From: Nectonema munidae
Taxonomy: Eukaryota > Nematomorpha > Nectonematoida > Nectonematidae
Direction of reading: 5' to 3'
DNA length: 64,000 nt
Assembly: GCA_030549495.1 (NCBI GenBank)
Contig: JAUIRK010000376.1
Coordinates: 775,501-839,500, forward strand
Notes under the pieces: generated by a model
The model's database searches: none
Told to the model about the DNA's origin: nothing
The model's input: only the letters and a program-made list of their open reading frames with translations
Part shown: in pieces, positions 36,501 to 45,713 of the stretch
Position numbering within the stretch: the stretch's first letter is position 1
Layout of the letters: every line of letters begins with the position of its first letter
Program-made: the position numbers and the translations under genes

Positions 36501-37634
36501 AACAAAAAAATTTCGCCCCCCAATAATTTTAAGGATGTGCGCCCCTGCGTAGAAACTACTAATCGATAATAAATTTGTAGTCTAAATAATGGAGGTCGTA
36601 TCGACTTTGGGGTAAATTAAACGAAAAAAGTTCATTTATTAAACTAAGAAAAAAATTTAGTAAAAAAATCATGCAAGTAGAATTTATTTTGAAGTTTATA
36701 TATTTGACATGAGCTGTCATAATTAAATCATTTTTTGACAGGTTTGGTTGATTTTAATAAAAATAAATATCACAGCTAGATTAAATATAGAAATGGGGGT
36801 GTGAGTAAGGTTGGCTAGATACTGGGTTTCGATAACTCAAGGTTTTGGGTTCGATCCCACATTAAGCCTACTTTCCTCATAGTTCGATACAAGCTGCGCA
36901 AGTGTACCTTCTCGATGAAAACTTTACCATCTAAGAAAAGCAGGGGACGAGGCGAAAAACGGCGCCCAGAACTTAAGCAAACTAATTTTACCCAACTTAA
37001 GATTTTTTTCTAATTAAGTTGACCATGCATGTTAATCTTAATTACCTTTGTGTTTAGCATAGAGAGAAGCTTTTTCATTGATAAAATTAAGGAAAATTTA
37101 GAGATACATAAAAAAAACTTGAAATCGGTATAAAATTAATAAGAATAAATGTACACTTTTATTTTATAAGAAATAGCTCGATAAGAAATTAATACTCAAC
37201 TTAAAAAAAACTCCTGCTTTGTGATGTCAAAGTTTGTACCTATAAAAAATCTCATCGACAGAAGGAGGGGGTGTGAACTATAAGAAAGTGTATAAATTTA
37301 CTCAGATGCCTTCCTTTTGCCCCCTCTCTTATCGACGGGCCTGCATATGAATAAATCTTAAATGTTTTGGCATTTCTTTATACATCTTCAATAATGGTAG
37401 AATATTTTTACCCTCTGGAAACAAAGAAACGTGTGCATCTTCATCATTCAAAATAGACTTGGCATTTGAGAGAGCAGACAACAGAAAGATGAAGACGTGA
37501 GATGCGATGAAACCAGAAAAAATGGTGAGCGAGGGAGAAGAGGCGAAGTAGGAATGAAAGGACTTGATGAAACTAATCACGAAAAGCGTTGCAAGTGTGG
37601 ATAAAATAGAAGCGGTGGAGCAAGACTTCTTCAT
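30456..37634 (-). CDS. KRTCAP2: KRTCAP2-like OST subunit, complete (3 exons)
   Basis: Exons on the minus strand are 37634-37412, 32448-32382 and 30570-30456, with GT/AG introns and agreeing phases. They give 134 codons plus TAA, against about 136 in vertebrates. The protein has four hydrophobic stretches (about residues 9-24, 33-55, 75-92 and 96-108). It has the family landmarks S-L-T-I-F-S-G-F, FLLSALSNAKS, LFPE, HPISVTTC, FSLVSLYY and a lysine tail SSKSKKKK. KRTCAP2 is a small ER-membrane protein of the STT3A-containing oligosaccharyltransferase complex, which N-glycosylates proteins during translocation. Introns of 4.96 and 1.81 kb hold several transposons. The sequence is divergent from vertebrates, but length, exon fit and tail make the call firm. 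Confidence 0.92.
31121..31793. mobile_element. Fold-back element in KRTCAP2 intron 2
   Basis: Arms of about 130-200 bases in inverted orientation (31121-31320 and 31660-31793) share GACAATTTTGCCGTAAAACA, TTGTGATAAAAA and CAAACT with TATCTC. Each arm is itself made of short TTTCGCC/TTGCCGTA words. The middle is AT-rich and contains repeated AATAAAATAAAAAA. No coding region. Confidence 0.85.
32382..32448 (-). CDS. KRTCAP2: KRTCAP2 exon 2
   Basis: A 67-base exon between TTTTAG and GTAAGT, a strong donor. With the phase carried from exon 1 it reads VFISLFIAALIAAMVHPISV then T-T and two bases of the next cysteine codon, matching the family's third membrane segment and V-T-T-C. Confidence 0.92.
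32681..32810. mobile_element. piggyBac-type MITE (130 bp)
   Basis: Ends CCCATTTAAGGCCAAGCAAG and TTGGCCGTAAATGGG, with perfect TTAA on both sides (32677-32680, 32811-32814). Interior CAGACGAT words recur as in the related copies. It lies in KRTCAP2 intron 1. Confidence 0.85.
32815..34026. other. KRTCAP2 intron 1, left part; nothing recognised
   Basis: AT-rich intron. A short palindrome, GATCTAACGATA with TATCGTTAGATC, lies at 32963-32994. Otherwise no feature. Confidence 0.5.
34432..34629. mobile_element. hAT MITE nested in the 2.5 kb hAT
   Basis: Ends CAGTGACGTAGCTAGGCTGG and the reverse complement CAGTGGTGTAGCCA; flanks CTTCTCTC and CTTCTGTC (7 of 8). The same MITE is at 39616-39813 in the other copy of the host element, so it was there before the host element spread. 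Confidence 0.85.
35161..35287. repeat. 42-bp tandem repeat, three units
   Basis: Units read CCCCATTATTTTCATAAGAC then about 10 variable bases and CATGGACAATTCG. The inverted copy of the host element (39355-39395) has a single such unit, so the array expanded or shrank after the copies separated. Confidence 0.85.
35680..35790 (-). mobile_element. tRNA-derived SINE inside the 2.5 kb hAT
   Basis: On the minus strand, an A-box-like region (35777-35757) and a B-box-like TGGATTCGATTCC (35731-35719) are spaced as in a tRNA. It matches the SINE at 38785-38990. Confidence 0.6.
36795..36990 (+). mobile_element. tRNA-derived SINE
   Basis: An A-box-like GTAAGGTTGGCTAGATAC at 36805 and a very good B box, TGGGTTCGATCCCAC, at 36846-36860, are about 40 bases apart. 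A body with GGCGAAAAACGGCGCCCAG follows and ends in AT-rich sequence. A true tRNA is unlikely because I cannot pair an acceptor stem. Confidence 0.6.
37251..37345. mobile_element. Short hAT-like MITE remnant
   Basis: On the minus strand it reads CAGGCCCGTCGATAAGAGAG and then a G-rich stretch. The same GATAAGGGG-type start is seen at 38010 and 48815. It lies in KRTCAP2 intron 1, close to the exon 1 donor. Confidence 0.4.
37412..37634 (-). CDS. KRTCAP2: KRTCAP2 exon 1
   Basis: 223 bases from the ATG at 37634 to a GGTAAAAA donor. It encodes the first two membrane segments and ends in LFPE plus one base (phase 1). The start is the first ATG, followed by M-K-K-S-C-S-T-A-S-I-L-S-T-L. Confidence 0.9.
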
Positions 37635-38009
37635 GCTTCAAATGATACTGGAAAAACAAAATGTAAAAAATAGTGGACATATTTTATATTGGTATAGTTT
37701 GAATATATATTAGTTATAACAAAAACCAACCATGAGACATCTTGATCTTGGGAGTAGATTTTCCACGTTACTTTTCTTGTTTTAAGGTTAAGTCTTTGAA
37801 TAAATATTTAAAGTCTATTTTTTCATTAATTTCCACTTTATTGATATAATAATGCAAATTTGAACTATATTTGATCAGAGGCAATAATGTAGCCAGTAAT
37901 TTGAACAAGAGCCCATATATTTTTCACAAGGGCAACTATTTTTTATAGCACAGAACCTATAAGAACTCTATAATTTAAGGCTTAAAAGGTTTATCCGTAT
38001 TAATTACTG

Positions 38010-38185
38010 TAACCAGACCCTTCGATAAGGGGGAGGGGAAAGGGGTCCCCCCCCCCGGAGTTTATTTTGCCCCACTGAAACTTCTTTAAAATATATAAAT
38101 GTATTGACTTTATTACATTACCGGCACCATTCAAATCCCCCCCCCCTCCCCCTGCTATACTTAAAATCTGGGGACAGGACTGCCA
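38010..38185. mobile_element. G/C-run MITE remnant
   Basis: AGACCCTTCGATAAGGGGGA, a poly-C run, GCCCCACTGAAACTTC and a second poly-C run before CTGGGGACAGG. The first and last parts look like degraded inverted ends of one short hAT-like element. It is upstream of KRTCAP2. Confidence 0.35.
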
Positions 38186-38189
38186 AATG

Positions 38190-38751
38190 AAAGTTAAATT
38201 AATGTAATAGAATACATAAGTTAGGAAAACATATAATTTATAACGTATAACTTAGGGAATCGAATAGCTAATTTATATAAATTTAAACTTTGTAGCATAT
38301 TTTCTTCCAAAAATTTTAAACTTTCAATTTCTATTTAAAAGGACAACATTTATATTCACGACTACATAGCTGTCAATTTTTAAACCAATGTTCTAAACAT
38401 ATTTTCAAACAATTTACATTACTATCTGAATATATGTGTAGGTAGAATAATAAGATTATATAAGATGATTCTTTATTTTTCTGAATTACTAATTTAGATT
38501 GGTAACTATTCGTTGGTAAAAAAATTTTAATTTAATTTTAAGCAACAATGCATTTTAGTACAGACTAATCAATCTAACTAGCCAATTCCTTTGATATAAA
38601 CCAGCTGATAAAAATCGTTTAGCTCCTAATCAATATTGCATCGGATAGTTGGGTTTTCGAATCATCTACTATAGGATAAATGAGGTTTGACTGTATTACC
38701 AATGAGTCTTCTAATTTCCATATAGTCTTTAGAAGATAAAGAAACCTTTGA
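38190..38751. other. AT-rich spacer; nothing recognised
   Basis: No open frame, repeat end or RNA signal that I can support. Confidence 0.45.
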
Positions 38752-38784
38752 TTAATTTAACGCATCACCTACAGCATACTTTAT

Positions 38785-38990
38785 GGGTGGCGTGGCAGGC
38801 TGGTTAAGATGATGGACTCAGCACGGAAGCCTCTGGATTCGATTCCTCATCGATACGAATTAGTTCATAGTTTGACATAAGCGGTACATCAGTGCCTGGT
38901 CAATGAAAGTACACCCGCTGCACCTTACCTTTTACTCAAAATTAAAAAATTTGCTACATAATTAACATAAGAGAGAAAGGAAACAAAATA
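38785..38990 (+). mobile_element. tRNA-derived SINE (second copy)
   Basis: An A-box-like GTGGCAGGCTGGTTAAGATG at 38792 and a B-box-like CTGGATTCGATTCCTC at 38832. The body runs through AAGCGGTACATCAGTGCCTG. It is carried as part of the hAT copy. Confidence 0.6.
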
Positions 38991-39615
38991 AACTAATAAA
39001 ACAATTTTCACTATTTTAAAATGGAACCGTCTGTTCTCAGTATAATTTCAAAATAATAGGAGGCATAAAGAATTAGAGTTTATTTGATATTTTCAAGTTT
39101 TTATAAGCAGCAAAAGCCAACGTTTAAGTAGCAGCCCTTATAATTAAAAAATTATTTAAATAACGGTCGACAGACATTTCGCCCCATAGACAATTTGCCC
39201 CCTGACAAATTGTCTCATACGCTATTAGTTTCATCCATCTTTGTTTATTATATCTGTAAAATTATTAAAAAATTTTATATTCTTGTTTATTTTATCTCTA
39301 TTAAATTATTTCAAATTAATCAATTTATCTCTTAATTTTTTCGAATTGTTCATGAGACAAAATGTCTTATGAAAATAATGGGGCGAAATGTCCGAGGACC
39401 AAATTAACATAAATCAAAGTATACGAGAAAAGAAAATCATTGCGTTTTTTTTTGAAAGTTTTCAAATGTTACAAAATGTAGCAAACGTAGTGATAAAGAA
39501 TAAATGACTTTTGTTGAAAAAAATTCTTAGCGCGAGTCTAACAATATTCATTGATATAAAATTGTACCGATTGAAAACTATTTTAATTTAACTCTAAATG
39601 CAAATTAAACAGAAG

Positions 39616-39813
39616 CAGTGGTGTAGCCAAAAAAAGTTGATAAAAGGGGCACAATTTAAAAACAAAAAACTTGCGCAACATTATTTATACTTTCTCGATC
39701 CTTTCATTGGAGAAATTTTCAAAAATTGATATCGCATAAGATGCATGGGGGCACCATGCGGTACATAAGAGTGTGGGCACGGCCCCTTATGCCACAGCTT
39801 AGCTACGTCACCG
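39616..39813. mobile_element. hAT MITE (second copy)
   Basis: Ends CAGTGGTGTAGCCAAAAA and TTAGCTACGTCACCG, the latter with one change from CACTG. It is the counterpart of 34432-34629. Confidence 0.8.
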
Positions 39814-40731
39814 GAGAGAAGAGAGCTGAATGAGATAGGAGAGTTTAACCCTTTTTGGACTAGCGATTCACATTTGAATCAGTAAAAAATATAGCTTTTT
39901 GGACCAGCGATTCAAATGTGATACGTTAAGTTAATTGATATAAAATTATAATTGATTACAAAAATGTTATGAAAGTTAATTAGTTAGTTTTTAAACAGGT
40001 TTTCCCGTGTTCCTCCATAAAAAATTCTCCTTTTAAAAAATTTTCTTTCATTATTTTTATTATTTGAAATGTGTGAAAAATAATTTATTCCCACTAACAC
40101 AACTTATCATATCATTAAGACTCTCCGATATCTCTTCCATCATAATTTTTTTTCTCATCATGCGTAAAGAGGGTATAGGAAGCCATACATGCACTTTCAA
40201 GTCACAGATGTTATGATTAATGTATTTTGTCTCAATGTTTTAGTTGATGTATCACATATGAATCGCTAGTCTTTTCGCAGAATTCATACTCTTTGCTTTC
40301 ACTCTTAAAAACATCATAATCTTCATCATTTTCCATAACATTTGTGCTCTACTTCACTTTAGCAGCTCTTCTTCATATTTACGGATCTTCTTAATAGCTT
40401 TTAAACCTATTAACAATTTATTACAAGATGGAAAAGGTATTTTTCAACTATCAACCCTACTTTTCAAACCTTGAAAAAAGGATAATTGTTCATTCAAAAA
40501 CATATAATATAAATTTTTAGCATGGTTTTTATTCGACAATATTTTTATCCTTTAGAAATTTAATACTTCAGCAAAACTTTTAACTTTATCAAATTTCATT
40601 AACGATAAAACTTAAAAGGTTTAGTTTTGTGGTATTATTATTGATAAAGCACATAAGCATAGCTGACAGATTATGAATTATTGGCGAAAATAGAATTTGA
40701 ACTTTCATAAGCTGGTTCATGGACTAATTCA

Positions 40732-40906
40732 TAGTCAAAAGGACCAAAACTAAAACGTCCGAAAATCAAAACTTCTGAAGACCAATTGCTCCAAAACCTC
40801 TAATCTTAACCCTAACTATAACTTTGAAAACATTACAGCCCTTTACCTACCCATAATACTAACCCTTTAAGCTTTTTGGTTTTCGGACGTTTTGACCAGG
40901 CACCTC
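40732..40906. mobile_element. Fold-back/MITE-like element inside piggyBac
   Basis: TAGTCAAAAGGACC and AAAACGTCCGAAAATC on the left, TTGGTTTTCGGACGTTTTGA on the right. Same family as 3024-3302. Confidence 0.6.
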
Positions 40907-40960
40907 ATGGCCTACTCCAGAAGTGTCCAACAAGCTGCTCTTATACTTTATACAGGGGCG

Positions 40961-41147
40961 GTCCACTTCGGGTGAACATTTTGTGGGGCTGCATTTTTTT
41001 CGTAAAGTTACTATAATTTACCCTATATTTGTCATCGCTTAACCCTTATCGCATGGACTTAAATTTTTAGTAGGTTTTGATATTTTGTTATAAACACGAC
41101 AAATTTTCCGATTTCTCCGGGTGGCATATTTGTTAGCTACACCTCTG
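40961..41147. mobile_element. hAT-like MITE inside piggyBac
   Basis: The left end is CAGGGGCGGTCCACTTCGGG; the right end reads, on the minus strand, CAGAGGTGTAGCTAACAAAT. The target duplication is not clear. Confidence 0.5.
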
Positions 41148-41324
41148 GGTCTAACAAAAAGTACACTGAAATATTTAAATATTTTTTCTGAAGTTTAGTT
41201 ATATTAATTTAAAAAAACTTAATTTTGCTGAAGTATTAATGTTTGAAAAGTAGGATAACTTTGTTGGAGATTGTTTTTTAAATGAGTAATATTTTAGAGT
41301 TTTAAAATCTCAGATATATTGGAA

Positions 41325-42992
41325 ATGATTGAAGATTCTAACCTAAATGCAGAAGTATATATTGAACCTCGACTTAACTCATGTTCAGTCATTTCTGAAG
41401 AAGATTCTTGTGATGAAGAATCATATGATATAAACACTTTAGGAGCATCTCACTTAGCTGCTTTCTGTACTTTAGGTTCAAGAAGTGATTCTGAGAGTGA
41501 AAATGATGTTCAAATTAAAAAAATAGACATGATAGACAAAATAGAAATGTAAAATGGAGTTCGAATCATCAGGAAAACTCTTTATCAACTTCTTTTCTGC
41601 CAGAATTTGGTCCATTTTACTACGATCGTCTCTTGAGTGTTTTTGACGTATTTTCTATTTTTTTAAATGTAAATATAATAGATATGATAGCTGAGTACTC
41701 TAATTTATACGCTTCACAAAATAATTATAACTTGTGTCTTACTAGAGAGGAAGTACTCTGTTTCATAGGAATTATTATTTTGTCAGGTTATGTAAAACTA
41801 CCTCGTTCTCGATTATAGTGGGATAAAAAACAGGATTGTCAAAATAATTTAGTTTTGGGATCTATGAGGAGAAAGCGATTTGAAGAGATAAAACACTTTT
41901 TTCATGTATGCAACAATGAAAATTTATGCGAAAATGATTGGTTTTCTAAAATTCGACCATTAATAGATATTTTAAATATTAATTTTATGAAGTTTGCTCC
42001 GTGTAGGGAATATCACAGTATAGGTGAGACTATGATACCTTATTTTGGTGTTCATCCGACTAAACAATCTCTAAAAGGTAAGCCCATACGTTTTGGCTAT
42101 CGCCAGTGGTCTCATTGCATTTCACCAGGGTATTGCGTGCAATTTGACATTTATCAAGGGCGAACAAAAAACAATAAAAAAAAGTCTTTTGGATTAGGAG
42201 GCCAGGTTCTATTAGATTTCAGCAAAAAATTAGTAGACTTTTCTCCTAATAGCTATCACTTTATTTGCGATAATTACTTTACTTCGTATGATGTCAATCA
42301 GATGAAAAACTTGGGAAGAAAAATAACTGGTACTATTAGAAGTAATAGAACAAAAAAATATCCTCTTTTAACGATGAAACAGCTTAGAACAAAAGGTAGG
42401 GGCTATTACAATATTTTAAATAATGATTGTATAAATGCATGTCAATGGTTCGATAACAAGTCCGTATTAGCTATTTCAAATGCATGTTCCGATCACCCAG
42501 TTAAACAAACTACAAGGTATTCTACCCAAGAAAAGAAAAAAATTAGTGTTCACCAGCCATGCATCTTATATCTTTATAATAAAGAGATGAGATGGGTAGA
42601 TCGTATGGACCAAAATATTTCACAGTACAGGTGCTCCATACGCGGAAAAAATGGTATTGGCGCATCGTTAGTCATCTACTTGATATGAGTGTCACTCGTC
42701 TTGGATAATTTATAGACTAACGCCAAATGACAAGTTAGATCAACTTGGATTTACAAGGCAGTAGGTTGAGTTGCTACTAAATAAGTACGGCATTCCTCCT
42801 CGTCCAGGGAAGGCATTAGCTGTGAGGAACCCCAATCAAGAGATTAGATATGACAAAATAGGACATTTTGTGTCACCGATACCCGATAAAAAAAGATTGC
42901 GATGTCGACATTGTCATTCGATGACCCCTACTATTTGTATTAAGTGCAATGTTGGAATACATGTGAAATGCTTTATTGAATATCATTCAAAT
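41325..42992 (+). pseudogene. piggyBac transposase, broken
   Basis: The first ATG is at 41325, followed by an acidic amino terminus to about 41550. A frame change leads into LPEFGPFYYDRLLSVFDVFS and ITREEV-like text (41570-41815). After an in-frame TAG where R-L-Y-W is expected, the main domain runs 41819-42650. It includes MRRKRFEEIKHFFHVCNN, SIGETMIPYFGVHPTKQS, KGKPIRFGYR, YHFICDNYFTSYDV and WVDRMDQNISQYRCSI. Another frame change near 42650 leads to VSHLLDMSVTRLG and the Cys-rich end (42890-42992: R-C-R-H-C, C-I-K-C, H-V-K-C). The family's first catalytic aspartate (I-D-E-T-M-I-P) is glycine here; the second (C-D-N-Y-F) and third (V-D-R-M-D) remain. It cannot encode an active enzyme. Confidence 0.9.
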
Positions 42993-42995
42993 TAA

Positions 42996-43797
42996 TTTAC
43001 ATCTTTTTGCTTGTTTTCTTTTATATTTTTAATAATTGTAAAAAAATTTTAATTGTATTTTTTGGTTTTACTGTAGCAAATAAAGTTTTTACTGATTTCA
43101 AATACTTAAATGTCAAAAATATACATGCCTCTAAACAACTATTCAGACTACTTGTTTTATACTGTATTTTTCAAAGTTTAAATTAAAAAATTATATAAGT
43201 AGACCTTTTAAGTATCATTTCTTCACAACCTACTTTTTAATGTTTAAAAGCGCAACATATATAAATAACATATTTTCAAACAGTTAAGACAAAATGATTA
43301 TTTTTATATATTGTGCATCTGATAAAATTTTTAAGGAATAAACATATTAGAAAATTTTTTCTTTATGATTTTATATGTAATAGAAAAATAAAAAAGTGTT
43401 TTTAACTTTTTAAACTAAAACATAACTAAATCTATACTGAACTAAAAGAGAAAATATGAAATTTCTAGAAATATGTTCATGGGCATGAACAAGAATTTAA
43501 TAAAAAAATATTTAAGTTACTTTTACGTGTTACATTTTAATTTGAAAAAAACTATGATGAACAATATTTGTTACATTTTAGTCTTATTTTCTAATTATAT
43601 ATTTTCAGTAGTGACCAGCGCATCATATAGGATACGCCTATTTTTGTACAGTTAAAACTTTGCTCGCTACTTTTTTTTGTTAGAATATTTTTATTAGAGA
43701 ACTTTTCATTCGATAAAAAAAATTTAAAGATTTTATCTAGTTTTTCGAACCTCAGTCAAAAGGGATATAATTTACTATTCTTAGCTCTGTCAAAAAA
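42996..43797. other. piggyBac 3' region; no gene
   Basis: AT-rich sequence between the transposase stop and the right end. It holds an AATAAAG polyadenylation-like signal at about 43079. The 60-codon open frame at 43473 shows no motif. Confidence 0.5.
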
Positions 43798-44236
43798 GGG
43801 TTCAAGAGAAGAGGGCTTGAATGAAAGAAGAGAGCTTGAAAGAGCTTGGGTGAATGATTGAGTTTTAGCAGAGAAAGCGGAAGAGAAAAACAGAGGAGAG
43901 AGAAATAGAGTAACTGTGACAGAAGATGGGAAAATCTAGTGGATCATCAACATGTGTTTGCTCTGTGACCTGTGTGCATATTGAAGCAATGCATTATTAT
44001 TATATAGCTCTCACACATCGTCTGTAAAATATGTTCGATAGGAATTTAAGAGCAGCTTGGCATAATGTTTGATTGCTTCGAAAGTCTGCATTCTTTCTAT
44101 GCGATCATCATACATGTTTTATAAACAAGCAGCAACTCTTACTTATAGAAAATTATTGGGGGCGAAGGTCATTTTCGCCCCCCCCCTAAAAACACATTTA
44201 GGGCGGTCGCCCCCCCCCCCCGGATGTGCCCCCCTG

Positions 44237-44783
44237 ATTTCAAGTGCGTGTTCTAGCTTAATATCATGTGCTCTAAAAAATTATCCACCTTGTCAAATAT
44301 TATCTTCTTCTTCTTGACCATGACCGATATCGATCCTTGATAACTCTTTCTACTTTTCAGTCTAAAAATTTTTTTTTGTTCCATATTTTCCTTCTAACCT
44401 TTTTTGAGAGGTGTTATTTGACTGTAAAAATATAGGTAGCACGAGATCGAATAGAAGTATGATTGATAACAATGATGATTCTCCATAGTATAGTTAATAT
44501 GAACGATATTGTGAATCATATATCTAAAATACGATTTTTATTTGGTGTCAGTAGTGGAGGGTTATTAAGAATGATAAGGTAGGCTTACGTATGCCAAAAT
44601 AACAATATTATTTTGACCAATCTCACCAATAATACTACTTTATATAATAGAAAAAAATACTTGTATATAGTTGTTCTAAAATCACATTTTTATATGAATA
44701 CAATTTACAAGAAAAATGATCAGTAACAAATAGTTTATCAGTAGAGTGTTAAGACAAGTGTTTTAGTACTAAAAGGGCCTATC
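44237..44783. other. Spacer; nothing recognised
   Basis: Moderately AT-rich sequence with no supported feature. Confidence 0.4.
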
Positions 44784-44787
44784 TTAA

Positions 44788-44893
44788 CCCATTTAAGACC
44801 AAGCAAAGCAGACGACTTCAGCAATTCCTATTAAATTCCATGTAAAGTAGGAATTCGTCTGCTTTCCCTTTGGGAACACTAATCGTAAATGGG
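44788..44893. mobile_element. piggyBac-type MITE (106 bp)
   Basis: Ends CCCATTTAAGACCAAGCAAA and AATCGTAAATGGG, with perfect TTAA at 44784-44787 and 44894-44897. GCAGACGAC near the left end and TCGTCTGC near the right extend the inverted match. Confidence 0.9.
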
Positions 44894-44899
44894 TTAAAA

Positions 44900-45450
44900 A
44901 TTAGTTTTTTATAAATATAAAATTTTGAACATTATAAAGACAGTTTATAATTTTTAAATAAATTTAGTTTTAAAACAAGTAGCATATCTGAATTTCGAGT
45001 TATAAAGGGCATATCTTAAAAAAAAATACCAAAATTTTATCTCAAAAATTGTAGTAGTTATTTACTATGTCAATGATATATAAAAAAATTTTATTGGGAA
45101 AAAAGTAGACAATTATCATCAAAATTCTAGTCCCAGAAAAACATTTACCGACTTACTTCGTATTAGACGATAGAGCAGGAGTGCACGAAAAATAAAAAGT
45201 TAGAAAAAAAATTATTTTGTAAAAGTATTTTTATAATTTGTTATTTTTAGATACAATACCTCCTGACATCATATTTAAATTGAAGATCATGTATTTTTAT
45301 GGCAGAATTATAATAATAACTTTTAAAAAATGTGGTTAAAAATTTTTTATTGTGTGTTCAATACATATCCTTAATATTTAAGCTTTTCCTTTAAACATAA
45401 TATTTCATCAATTAATAATTTATAATTTCTGTTATTTTAGATTTTTTTAT
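44900..45450. other. AT-rich spacer; nothing recognised
   Basis: No feature that I can support between the MITE and the LINE. Confidence 0.45.
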
Positions 45451-45549
45451 TTCGGTATAATAACAGAAGAATTTTACAATTATGAAAAAACTGACAACAT
45501 TCATTTTTTAATTAAGAAAACAGATTTTCTTGATGTAGTCAGTTTGGGC

Positions 45550-45650
45550 ACATTACATCAAATTGTAAGAAAGATGCAACTTTCAAATATTGTTCTTCAT
45601 CCCATTGTTTGTCCAGTTAAAGATGATAGCACAAAGTACAAATGTCATAC
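45550..45650 (+). pseudogene. LINE ORF1 carboxyl end (CCHC)
   Basis: One frame reads C-S-Q-F-G-H-I-T-S-N-C followed by KKDATFKYCSSSHC. That is the C-x2-C-x4-H-x4-C knuckle pattern of LINE ORF1 nucleic-acid binding proteins, with the first cysteine replaced by a stop. The upstream part is missing. Confidence 0.55.
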
Positions 45651-45713
45651 TTTACCAAAAATGGAGAGTCATCAATTAATCATGCATTAATGAGTTCAAG
45701 GAATTGAAACGCG

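Larger units (their letters stand above)
34035..36547. mobile_element. Non-autonomous hAT element, complete, 2.5 kb
   Basis: Ends CAGGGGCGCACATCC on the left and GGATGTGCGCCCCTG on the right (inverted). The 8-base target duplication CGTAGAAA is exact at 34027-34034 and 36548-36555. I see no transposase. Inside are a 198-base hAT MITE, a 42-base tandem repeat and a SINE on the minus strand. A second, inverted copy occupies 38752-44236. It lies in KRTCAP2 intron 1. Confidence 0.9.
39849..43800 (+). mobile_element. piggyBac transposon, 3.95 kb
   Basis: The left end CCCTTTTTGGACTAGCGATT follows TTAA (39845-39848). The right end TGTCAAAAAAGGG is followed by TTCAAG where the empty site in the other hAT copy (34394-34400 region, minus sense) reads TTAACAAG, so the right TTAA has lost two bases. 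Subterminal words GACTAGCGATTCA recur in both senses near 39858, 39903 and 40262. It carries a broken transposase gene at 41325-42992, plus a nested fold-back (40732-40906) and a hAT-like MITE (40961-41147). Confidence 0.9.
38752..44236. mobile_element. Second, inverted copy of the 2.5 kb hAT, split by piggyBac
   Basis: From about 38752 to 39848 and from 43801 to 44236 the sequence is the reverse complement of 34035-35830, including the SINE, the MITE and the GGGGCGAAATGTC region. The right end GGATGTGCCCCCCTG (to 44236) matches the element's terminus. The other end is missing: similarity stops at 38752, about 720 bases short. A piggyBac occupies 39849-43800. Confidence 0.85.

Noticed and set aside
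36795-36870. A true tRNA gene
   Set aside because: The A and B boxes are present but I could not pair an acceptor stem, and the sequence continues into a SINE-like body.
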